Source: Saccharothrix sp. NRRL B-16348 (GTDB lineage Bacteria; Actinomycetota; Actinomycetes; Mycobacteriales; Pseudonocardiaceae). From it: 31,454 nucleotides of DNA. Where the stretch lies: NCBI RefSeq assembly GCF_001280085.1, contig NZ_LGED01000011.1, forward strand, positions 1 to 31,454, written 5' to 3'. The position numbers and the translations under genes are program-made. Under the pieces are notes generated by a model. The model did no database searches and was not told where the DNA came from. It saw nothing but the letters and a program-made list of their open reading frames with translations. Of the stretch, positions 16,001 through 22,486 are shown one piece after another (the first letter of the stretch is position 1; each line of letters begins with the position of its first letter).

Positions 16001-17054
16001 GTCCCGGGTACGACACGACGGGTGGCGTGCTGCCGCGCAGGCGGCGATCGCGCGACACCTGGACGGGCAGCCCAGACGGAGCCTGCTTCGTGACGCGCTG
16101 GATTCGGCGATGTCGGTCGCCGGTGAGCACGATCGAGCGGAGGCCGTCCGGCGGATTCTGCCGGACCTGCCCGACGACCTCGTCGACGACGCGGTGTCCG
16201 CCGCGGTCGGAACCGTCCCGCCGCGCGAGATGCCCCGACCGCGGATCGGTGCGCTGCTGAAGCACGCAGCACCGGGAGACGACGAACTCGTGCGGATCGA
16301 CGAGCTCGTCGCGCTCATCCCGACCAGTTCCGACGGTGAACTCGCCGAGGTGCTCGCCGCCGCGGCCGGGATCTCCGACCTCGACGCCCGGGCCGTCCTG
16401 CTGACGGCGGTCGCCGCCCGGCTGCCCATCGGCGATCGGCCGCCGGCGCTCGCAGCCGCGCTGACCGCGGCCCGCACCATCACCACCGACCCGGCCGGCG
16501 AGGCCAACGCCGACGAGGCGGCCAACCGCCGAACCCGCGCCGGGGTGCTGGCCGGATACGCGGTGCCCGACCAGCGCACCACCGCCGTGGGACACAGCCC
16601 TCCTCCTCTGCCCGCCCGCACGCTCCCCGAGATCCTGGCGATGCGCGACCCGTTCCGCCGAGCTCGCGCGCTGGCCTCGGCCGCACCCGGCTTGGCCGTC
16701 GCCGAGGTGGAGGTGGCGCTCTCCGCCGCGGAACTCCTTCCCGAGGAGGCCCGGACGCGCGCGCTCACCGGCCTGGTGCCCGTCCTCGGTTCCGCTGCTC
16801 ACCTCGCACGGGCCGCGGCGGCGGCACCGAGCCGGGACCGTGGGCTGCTGGTCGCGGTGGTGACCCGCGCCGCTGCGGTCCTGCAAGGCCCAGACCTGGT
16901 CGTCCTGCTTCGCCGCACGTTGCGGTCGGTCAGTCGGACGACTTGTCTCGCGCTCTTGGACAGGGCCGCCCCGAGGCTGGCGGAGCTCGCCGGCCCCGGG
17001 TTTTCCGACGGCCTCGCTGCGGCGATCGACGACGTGCGGCGCTGGTGGCCGTGA
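13056..17054 (+). CDS. SARP-type regulator fused to NACHT/STAND ATPase and helical repeats
   Basis: Product of 1332 residues; GAGGAGG nine bases before the GTG supports the start. Residues 21-50 hold GGSTDGPVVAGDYNLVI. Residues about 92-190 are an OmpR-type winged helix of SARP regulators, followed by a bacterial transcriptional activation domain to about 335 (VDYHRF...FALWRGAPLAGLGGGWA...REDMLTRH). A STAND ATPase follows: P-loop GDAGVGKT (448-455), NACHT-like Walker B LVLVVDGADEAE near 535-546, sensor VFVVGTYRTG. The last 550 residues are repeated Ala/Leu-rich helices resembling HEAT-type repeats. Such proteins bind tandem repeats in promoters and recruit RNA polymerase once the STAND module is switched on. 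A 24-base in-frame tandem duplication lies in the first helix of the winged helix and could weaken DNA binding. Targets are not evident. Confidence 0.88.
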   Translation: MSRTPDDLGRPGEHEGDSRQVEVGGSTDGPVVAGDYNLVINARDGSSVTVGMVERDRPEPVRRDRVPAPPLRTREPLTDRLSHPGQVEPPGKGRVEIRLLDGVGIRSDQGEHKLKTRTQECMLAVLALSPGRPVSVGTLIDCLWSTLIDCLWSPDNPERKQAENPESTIRTYAKRIRSALTRAGGSGSWLDSRSRPGFFMLAIDPMLVDYHRFLFLADAAHQARDPDGFEEAFALWRGAPLAGLGGGWADRRREDMLTRHRTVKEQHLQALLDNGHADRVLQELHVLVEHHPTDEFLLLGVRALSALGRHIDVPAWMDRLTTLMSQVYGAEPSAGTLDQARHTTAATRRHSPPAPTVPSAPTSLLLEFSGPQAALNLVNGSPTGAVHGYTITPVPAGPAAVSVENAVRGHRQVTDRVLSEGFTGRTWVLAEIDKRLAEMSGGYVWVEGDAGVGKTALAAFLVLRRGWVGHFAGVSRGATVRVGLQNLVGQLVRRWTLPDIAPSAMVPEWAFTPEGFDVVLHAAAERARVAGSPLVLVVDGADEAESYGEQPWGLSFVLPDGVFVVGTYRTGHPPPRTGGDQAVVRLAADDPRNRLDVEAHLRAVLPPELADEEVIAGLSDRCQGVWVYLRYAVEELRSGVHDVADLTTLPSGLSRYYTDTVDRWSRSPDWDAGLLRLLGVVAVIGEPLDAADLALAADADETAVRRWCHSTLRPFLAVERAGPTVRRFGVHHTSLREFLNGRPLDDLGSEEDWHWSETLGAAAAAARHRIVDHHLDRFGGLDAGLPRLAADPDLLAAGSGYAVRHLAGHLLDAGRVEDLRRLLVTGDRTGNLWFAAHEHVDAVDDYLADIAALWSHLARRTDEALAAGRSVPTLVDEARCALVVSSITSLTANIPADLVVALVKAGMWTPSRAVAHARRLHASPARALLLAALVPLLPDRLRPPAVAWALAAARDPITHITGDVLTRIAPYLTDVADAVSIASRVRHDGWRAAAQAAIARHLDGQPRRSLLRDALDSAMSVAGEHDRAEAVRRILPDLPDDLVDDAVSAAVGTVPPREMPRPRIGALLKHAAPGDDELVRIDELVALIPTSSDGELAEVLAAAAGISDLDARAVLLTAVAARLPIGDRPPALAAALTAARTITTDPAGEANADEAANRRTRAGVLAGYAVPDQRTTAVGHSPPPLPARTLPEILAMRDPFRRARALASAAPGLAVAEVEVALSAAELLPEEARTRALTGLVPVLGSAAHLARAAAAAPSRDRGLLVAVVTRAAAVLQGPDLVVLLRRTLRSVSRTTCLALLDRAAPRLAELAGPGFSDGLAAAIDDVRRWWP
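13467..13514 (+). repeat. Perfect 24-base tandem duplication inside the SARP domain
   Basis: The unit ACGCTGATCGACTGTCTGTG plus GTCG occurs twice without a mismatch (13467-13490 and 13491-13514). It repeats residues TLIDCLWS (138-145 and 146-153) in frame. Normal SARPs have one such helix, so this is a recent slip or a sequencing/assembly artefact. Confidence 0.95.
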
Positions 17055-17530
17055 GAGGAGTCGGTTTGATGCCAGGAGTGGTGTGCCAAGAACCCTTGAC
17101 TCGATGAGATGTTGCGCAGGCGGCACCGGCAGATGGCGCCGCAGGTCACGCTCGGGAATGACTCGTGGATGTCGGTGCAGAGCCGGCGGCTCGTCGGAGA
17201 CGAGCCCGAAACTGCCGACCCTTCCTCACGTTACGGGGTGACATGAAGGCGATCGACCGCATTCCAAGATCATTCCGACAAGGATTCTAAATCCGCAGAA
17301 TTGCGGCAGGAACAGCCAGTTTCAGACCAACGGACACCCTGCCGAGAAAATGATCTTAAGGGTTTCGTTACCAGGGAAGGCAACGATCCGACCGTAATAG
17401 GGCAAAAGCGTGATAACTGGGTGGCTTTTGTTCTGAACCGGGATAGAATCGCACTTAGCGACGCACGGCGGGCAAGCGGGGCCCGCGCGTGGCACGCGTC
17501 GGGGGACGTTCGTGTACCGGAAGGTGACGA
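17055..17530. other. Intergenic region before the seven-gene operon
   Basis: This 476-base gap holds the hairpin at 17188-17206 and then a clearly AT-richer stretch (about 17230-17465), which is likely to contain the operon promoter. CCGCA-GAAT-TGCGG (17293-17306) is a small perfect inverted repeat. TAGAAT at about 17444 could be a -10, but no fitting -35 is seen. A 45-codon frame from 17110 and a longer one from 17301 show no family features, and I do not call them genes. Confidence 0.45.
17188..17206 (+). terminator. Strong hairpin downstream of the SARP-NACHT gene
   Basis: GGCTCGTC-GGA-GACGAGCC gives an 8-base perfect stem with a 3-base loop, 134 bases after the stop at 17054. There is no T-run after it, as is common in actinomycete terminators. 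Confidence 0.45.
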
Positions 17531-19165
17531 ATGGTCATTTGGCAGGTTGAAGGATTGAGGCCCGGCGATCCGAGACGCCTGGGACCCTATCGGGTTCTGG
17601 GCAGGTTGGGATCGGGCGGGATGGGGACGGTGTACCTGGCGGAGTCGTCCGGGGAACACGTGGCCGTGAAGGTGATCCACTCATCGCACGCGGCGGATCC
17701 CGTGTACCGCAAGCGGTTCACCCAGGAGATCGCCGCGGCGCGTGCGGTGCGCTCGGAGTACACCGCCAAGGTGGTCGACTCGCAAGTGGTGGGCGACCCG
17801 CTCTACGTGGCCACGGAGGTGGTCCAGGGACAGGCGCTCGACCGTTTGGCGGGCTCCGGAAGAGGGCTGCCTGCCGAACGTGTCGTCTCGCTCGCCCGCG
17901 ACACCGCGCGGGCGCTGCGCGACATCCATCGGGAAGGGCTGATCCACCGCGACCTCAAGCCCTCCAACGTGATGGTCGGCGCCGACCGGGCCGTACTGAT
18001 CGATTTCGGCATCGCGACCACCGTCGCCGACATCGGCCGCCTGACCAGCACCGGAAAGGTGATGGGAACCCTGCCTTACCAGGCCCCGGAACTGGTCAAG
18101 GGAGGCAGCACCGCGTCGGTGCAGTCCGACATCTTCGCGTGGGGTTGCGTGGTCTTCTACGCCGCGACCGGGCGAGGACCGTTCGGCGACGGCGCGGCGG
18201 GCGAGGTCATCCCGGCCATCCTCGGCACGGATCCCGATCTGCGCGCGGTACCGGGCGAGGTGCGTGAGATGGTGGGACTGGCGCTGTCGAAGCAAGCACG
18301 GGACCGGCCGGACGCCGAACGGCTGGTCGCCGAACTGGAATCGGTGGCCGCGTCCGTGGTGGTCTGCGGTGCACCCCAGAACGGGTACGAACTTCGGCTT
18401 CGGAAGCTCCTGGTTGACAACGGCTTCGCCGTAAGGATCTCCGCCATTCCGGACACCCTCAACGGGGCGGGCGTGCTGCTGATCCTGGTCACCGATCGGC
18501 CCGCCCCCGAGACCGTCGACATGCGACTCGCCGCGGAATGGCTCAACATCCCCGTCCTGGGGATCGCCCTCTCCGGTCTGCGGCAACCGGACGAATTCCT
18601 CGACGCGCGTGCCAGCGCGCTGCCCGGTCCTGCCCACCTCGCACAGTTGCGTGCCCTGGTGCGCACGGAGCAGCGGCCGCGCCACTCCACCAGCCCGGTG
18701 GACCGCACGGCCGCGCTCGTCGCGGCGGTGCGCACCGCGTTGCGGGCGGGAGACCTCGTCACGGCCGACCGGCTGACCACCGACATGCTGCTGACGGCAG
18801 CCGGTCGGGCGGAAGAGGGCTGGATGATCCGGTCTCACGTCAACCGCATCGGCACGGCGTTCCTGCGTGAGTTCACCGAGGTGTGGCACGAGGAAACCGG
18901 TGGCCGGCACGGTTTTCGCGCCCAGCGAGCGCTGGTGCCGGAGAACTCGCGCAACAGGATGTTCGCCCTGGCCCGTGCCTTCGGTTGGAGCCATGACGGC
19001 CCCATACCGGACGACTACGAGGCCTGGTCGGCCGACCGCGGGGACGTCCCCGGATTCTTCCCGACGCTGCGCTCACCCAAACGGTCATACGACTGGTACG
19101 ACAACTGGGGCATGACGGTCACCGCGGTGCACAACCGGATCAGCGAGGAGCGGCGCAATGGGTGA
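17531..19165 (+). CDS. Ser/Thr protein kinase with TIR-like and GUN4-like domains
   Basis: Product of 544 residues; GGAAGG six bases before the ATG fixes the start. Residues 18-270 form a complete bacterial Hanks-type kinase: GRLGSGGMGTVYLA loop, Lys47 in VAVKVI, HRDLKPSN (H139, D141), DFG (D158) and an APE-type QAPEL near 185. There is no membrane helix or PASTA repeat. Residues about 276-372 look like a TIR-type alpha/beta domain (VVVCGAPQNGYELRLRKLL, GVLLILVTDRPAP, AAEWLNIPVLGIALSG). Residues about 390-540 match the GUN4 pattern: LRAGDLVTADRLTTDMLL, AGRAEEGWM, LREFTEVWHEETGGRHGF and GFFPTL. GUN4 is best known as the porphyrin-binding activator of Mg-chelatase and also occurs fused to kinases in cyanobacteria. 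It heads the operon; its last eight bases overlap the SPFH gene. Kinase call firm, TIR and GUN4 calls good but unaligned. Confidence 0.88.
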   Translation: MVIWQVEGLRPGDPRRLGPYRVLGRLGSGGMGTVYLAESSGEHVAVKVIHSSHAADPVYRKRFTQEIAAARAVRSEYTAKVVDSQVVGDPLYVATEVVQGQALDRLAGSGRGLPAERVVSLARDTARALRDIHREGLIHRDLKPSNVMVGADRAVLIDFGIATTVADIGRLTSTGKVMGTLPYQAPELVKGGSTASVQSDIFAWGCVVFYAATGRGPFGDGAAGEVIPAILGTDPDLRAVPGEVREMVGLALSKQARDRPDAERLVAELESVAASVVVCGAPQNGYELRLRKLLVDNGFAVRISAIPDTLNGAGVLLILVTDRPAPETVDMRLAAEWLNIPVLGIALSGLRQPDEFLDARASALPGPAHLAQLRALVRTEQRPRHSTSPVDRTAALVAAVRTALRAGDLVTADRLTTDMLLTAAGRAEEGWMIRSHVNRIGTAFLREFTEVWHEETGGRHGFRAQRALVPENSRNRMFALARAFGWSHDGPIPDDYEAWSADRGDVPGFFPTLRSPKRSYDWYDNWGMTVTAVHNRISEERRNG

Positions 19166-20975
19166 CATCATCGGGTTCGTGCTGCCGTGGCTCGCCGTCC
19201 TGGCCGGGCTGGGTTTCCTCGTGCTGGTCGTGCAGCAGATCAGGCTGTCCATGGTAGACGTTCCGCTGGGCCGGTTCGTCATCGTGACCCGCAAGTACGG
19301 CTCGCTCCGGCACGCGGGTTCGCTCGCCAGGGCGGTGAACCGGCAGAGCAAGTTGCTGATCGGCGGTCGCATCTACTTCCGTCCACCCTGGCTCTACCGG
19401 GTGCAGGTCCACGACATGATCAGCATCCCGGTGGACTCGATCGGGATCGTGCACGCCAAGATGGGCAGCTCGCTCGAGCACGGACAGCCCATCGCTCGAC
19501 ACGTGCCGTGCGACCACTTCCAGGACTTCAAGACGTTCCTCGACAAGGACGGACAGCAGGGACCGCAGATCGAGATCCTGCACAGCGGAGGCCAGTACGC
19601 CATCCATCCCACCGTCTTCGACGTGAAGATCGTCAAACGCACCTACGTCCCGCTGCGGACCATCGGCGTAGTGGTGGCCAAAGTGGGCGAGATCATGCCG
19701 TATGGCCACACCCTCGCCCGGCACGTCGAGTGCAAATACTTCCAGGACGGGGTGAAGTTCCTCGACGACGGCGGGCAACAAGGCCCACAGCAGGCGCTGC
19801 TCCCCGGCGGGGGCAACTACGCCATCAACACCGACATGTTCAACGTGCTCACCGAGAACCACCTGGACCTGGAGACGGTCCCGCTGTCCCACCACTACCT
19901 GGAACCGGAGGATCTGCGACTGGTGTCGGTGGAGAGCGAGGAGACCGGGGTCGTCATCGTCACCGAAGGACTGCACCCGGTCGACGCCGCCGAGCCCGCG
20001 CCGAGGATCGAGGGCCATGAGAGCTTTCAGTTCCCCTGGATCTTCCTGGCCAACGGCGGGCAGTTCGGTCCGCAGTCGGAGGTGCTTCCGGGCGGCTCCA
20101 CCTACGCGATCAACCCGTTCTTCGCGCGCGTGGTGCGGATTCCCTCACGGGAACTGATCCTCTCCTGGGGCCGCAAGGACGTCAGCGCCGACCGCTACGA
20201 CTCCGAACTGGACCTGATCGAAGTGACCCTGGACGGGTTCCACGTCTCGGTCGAGCTGACGCAGACCTTCGCCATCCCGCCGGAGACCGCACCGCACCTG
20301 GTCAAGCGGTTCGGCGAGGACGACGAGGAACACGGCACCGCAGGCGTGCGCAAGTCGGCCGCGGTGCAGCGGCTGGTCACCCGCCTGCTCGGCGTGGTCG
20401 TCAAGGGCTACTTCAACGAGGTGTCCAACAGCCACCTCATCGAGGAGTTCATCAGCGACCAGAACCAGGTCCGCGCCGAGCTGAAGACCCTGGTCGAACA
20501 AGCGCTGCGGGAGCAGAACGTCTCGCCCCGGCTGACCACCATCGGCGCGATCAAGTTTCAGTCCGATGAGATGAACGAGGAGTTCCGGCACATCGCGAAG
20601 CTGCGGCAGCAGAGCAGGCAACTCGGCCAGCAGCTGACCAACGCGGCGGTGGAGACGGACCTGAAGAGGGAGAGCATCAAGCAGGAGAAGCTGAAGCGGT
20701 CGGCGGAGCTCGAGGAGGACGTCCGCATCCTGGGCCGCGACCAGGTCGCCGCGGAGCGGTTGGCCAAGATCGACGCGAGCCGCCAGGTTCCCCAGGTCCT
20801 CGTCGCGTCGAGCGACCCCGAGATCATCGGCCTTCCCCGACGGGTCCGGGGCGTCTCCCGGCGCGGTGGGCAGCTTCCCATGTGGGTAGTGGACACCGCG
20901 GACGTGCAGGCGCAGCCACCGCAGATCACCGAGGCCTACGACCCGGAGGGGCAGAAGCATGACGACCAGCGCTGA
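19158..20975 (+). CDS. Membrane-anchored SPFH (flotillin/band 7-like) protein with triple repeat
   Basis: Product of 605 residues; GAGGAG seven bases before the ATG. One transmembrane helix lies at about 6-27. A unit of about 62 residues occurs three times (95-156, 168-230, 263-325); its core is LARHV-C--FQD---FL, then GGQQGPQ, L-GG and YAIN followed by Phe. The third copy is the most diverged. The SPFH-like region covers about 330-470 (ELILSWGRKDVS...VTLDGFHVSVELTQTF), then a charged helix suited to a coiled coil (about 475-545, KRESIKQEKLKRSAELEEDV). SPFH proteins oligomerise on membranes into rings or cages and gather partners. Here it would be the anchor of the operon's complex. It overlaps the kinase gene by 8 bases and the Hsp70 gene by 17. 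Confidence 0.85.
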   Translation: MGDIIGFVLPWLAVLAGLGFLVLVVQQIRLSMVDVPLGRFVIVTRKYGSLRHAGSLARAVNRQSKLLIGGRIYFRPPWLYRVQVHDMISIPVDSIGIVHAKMGSSLEHGQPIARHVPCDHFQDFKTFLDKDGQQGPQIEILHSGGQYAIHPTVFDVKIVKRTYVPLRTIGVVVAKVGEIMPYGHTLARHVECKYFQDGVKFLDDGGQQGPQQALLPGGGNYAINTDMFNVLTENHLDLETVPLSHHYLEPEDLRLVSVESEETGVVIVTEGLHPVDAAEPAPRIEGHESFQFPWIFLANGGQFGPQSEVLPGGSTYAINPFFARVVRIPSRELILSWGRKDVSADRYDSELDLIEVTLDGFHVSVELTQTFAIPPETAPHLVKRFGEDDEEHGTAGVRKSAAVQRLVTRLLGVVVKGYFNEVSNSHLIEEFISDQNQVRAELKTLVEQALREQNVSPRLTTIGAIKFQSDEMNEEFRHIAKLRQQSRQLGQQLTNAAVETDLKRESIKQEKLKRSAELEEDVRILGRDQVAAERLAKIDASRQVPQVLVASSDPEIIGLPRRVRGVSRRGGQLPMWVVDTADVQAQPPQITEAYDPEGQKHDDQR

Positions 20976-22485
20976 TCGTCCCCGCCTGGGAATCGATCTC
21001 GGCACGACCGCCACGTGCGTCTGCGTGGTGGACAGCAGCGGGAAGGCCAGGGTGCTGACCAACCGGGAGGGCGGCGCGACCACCCCGTCGGCGGTGTACC
21101 TCGCTGCGGACGGCACAGCGGCGGTGGGTGACGTCGCGCTCGACCAGCGCGCGTACGAGCCGGGGCGGGTGATCACCGAGATCAAGCGCGAGATCGGCGG
21201 CGACTACACCGTCGCGGTGCCCGGCGGGCACCTGCGGCCCGAACAGATCTCGGCGCTCATCCTGCGGCAGGCGGTCGAGGACGCGCTCGATGCACTCGGT
21301 GTCACGGCGCCCGCCGCCGGTCCACTGGCCACTGCCGTCATCACGGTTCCCGCCTACTTCGGGACGGCGGAACGGGCGCGCACCCGCGAAGCGGGCCGCA
21401 TCGCCGGGCTGGACGTGCTGGACCTGGTCAACGAACCGACCGCGGCGGCGTTGGCCAGCGGCCTGCGCGGCACCCCGGCCGGTCGGGCGGTCCTCGTCTA
21501 CGACCTCGGCGGGGGCACCTTCGACGTCACCGTCGTGCTCATGTTCCCCGACGAGGTCCGTGTCGTGGCGACCGGCGGGGACGCCCGTCTCGGCGGCGCC
21601 GACTGGGACCGGGTGCTCGTCGACCTCATCCTCGACCAGCTGGGCGACGTCTCCGACGAGGATGACCCTCGGACGTCTCCGAGACTGATGGCAGGCCTGC
21701 TCGGGCAGGCCCAAGCGATCAAAGTCGCGCTGTCGACCTCCACCGAGCAGATACTGACCGTACGGACCGCACAGGGCCATGTGCACCGCATGGTCATCTC
21801 CCGCAGCGACTACGAAAAAGCCACATCCGACTTGCTCGACCGCACCATCGACTTCACCGGCGACCTCATCGAGCAGGCCCGCGCCGCCGGGGTGTCGACG
21901 ATCGACGACGTCCTCCTGATCGGCGGGATGTCACGGACGCCCGCCGTCGCGAAGAGGCTCTTCGAGACATTCCCGCACCTGCCCACGCCGCGGCTCGCAG
22001 CCGACGCGGAACTGGTGGTGGCAAAGGGAGCCGCCCAGGTCGCTGCGGGCGAGTCCCGGAAGGTCGTGGACGTGACGTCCAAGGGCTACGGCGTGCTGAT
22101 CTTGCGCGACGCCGGTCGTCCCTCCCTCGGCAGCGCGGTGCACTGGATCATCGCCCCGAACACCCCGCTGCCCACCAGCGGACAGCACACCTTGTGCACC
22201 GTGCGCGACGGGCAGACCGCGATGCGGGTCGCCGTGTACGAGTCCATGACCGACGTGCTGTCCGACGACGAGGCCGACCACCTCCGGCTCGAAGAGCGCA
22301 CCATGGAAGGGCTTCCACGGGACAGCAGACGCGGCGACCCGGTCGAGCTCGACTTCTCGCTCGGCGCCGACGGGGTGCTGCGGATCGACGCCCACGCGGC
22401 CAACGGCGCGCGGCTGCGGATCGAGACCCAGGTCCGTGGCCGCGACACCGACACCGTCGCGCCGTTGCCCGGCCTGCGGCGGTGA
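20959..22485 (+). CDS. Hsp70 family protein lacking the C-terminal lid
   Basis: Product of 508 residues; GGAGGGG seven bases before the ATG. The nucleotide-binding domain is complete: phosphate loop 1 LGIDLGTTATC (10-20), ITVPAYF (128-134), NEPTAAAL (159-165), phosphate loop 2 YDLGGGTFDVT (181-191) and adenosine motif LLIGGMSRTP (319-328). A short beta-rich substrate-binding part follows (about 370-495; PNTPLPTSGQHTL, VYESMTDVLSDDEADHL). The helical lid and the disordered EEVD-like or charged tail of DnaK (about 600-640 residues) are absent, so client release kinetics should differ. It is not the housekeeping dnaK, which sits with grpE and dnaJ. The next gene's J-like head, one base downstream, is a plausible co-chaperone. 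It probably remodels operon partners in an ATP-dependent way. Confidence 0.92.
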   Translation: MTTSADRPRLGIDLGTTATCVCVVDSSGKARVLTNREGGATTPSAVYLAADGTAAVGDVALDQRAYEPGRVITEIKREIGGDYTVAVPGGHLRPEQISALILRQAVEDALDALGVTAPAAGPLATAVITVPAYFGTAERARTREAGRIAGLDVLDLVNEPTAAALASGLRGTPAGRAVLVYDLGGGTFDVTVVLMFPDEVRVVATGGDARLGGADWDRVLVDLILDQLGDVSDEDDPRTSPRLMAGLLGQAQAIKVALSTSTEQILTVRTAQGHVHRMVISRSDYEKATSDLLDRTIDFTGDLIEQARAAGVSTIDDVLLIGGMSRTPAVAKRLFETFPHLPTPRLAADAELVVAKGAAQVAAGESRKVVDVTSKGYGVLILRDAGRPSLGSAVHWIIAPNTPLPTSGQHTLCTVRDGQTAMRVAVYESMTDVLSDDEADHLRLEERTMEGLPRDSRRGDPVELDFSLGADGVLRIDAHAANGARLRIETQVRGRDTDTVAPLPGLRR

Positions 22486-22486
22486 C

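Noticed and set aside
14106..17126. Open minus-strand frame of about 1000 codons opposite the SARP-NACHT gene
   Set aside because: Its product is rich in Arg, Gly, Pro and Gln without any motif. It is the antisense shadow of a high-GC gene.
17427..17450. TTGTTC and TAGAAT as a promoter for the seven-gene operon
   Set aside because: Only 10 bases separate the hexamers, too few for a sigma-70-type promoter; TAGAAT alone is weak evidence.
17301..17558. 85-codon frame upstream of the kinase
   Set aside because: No ribosome-binding site or family motif; it overlaps the kinase start out of frame and lies in the likely promoter region.
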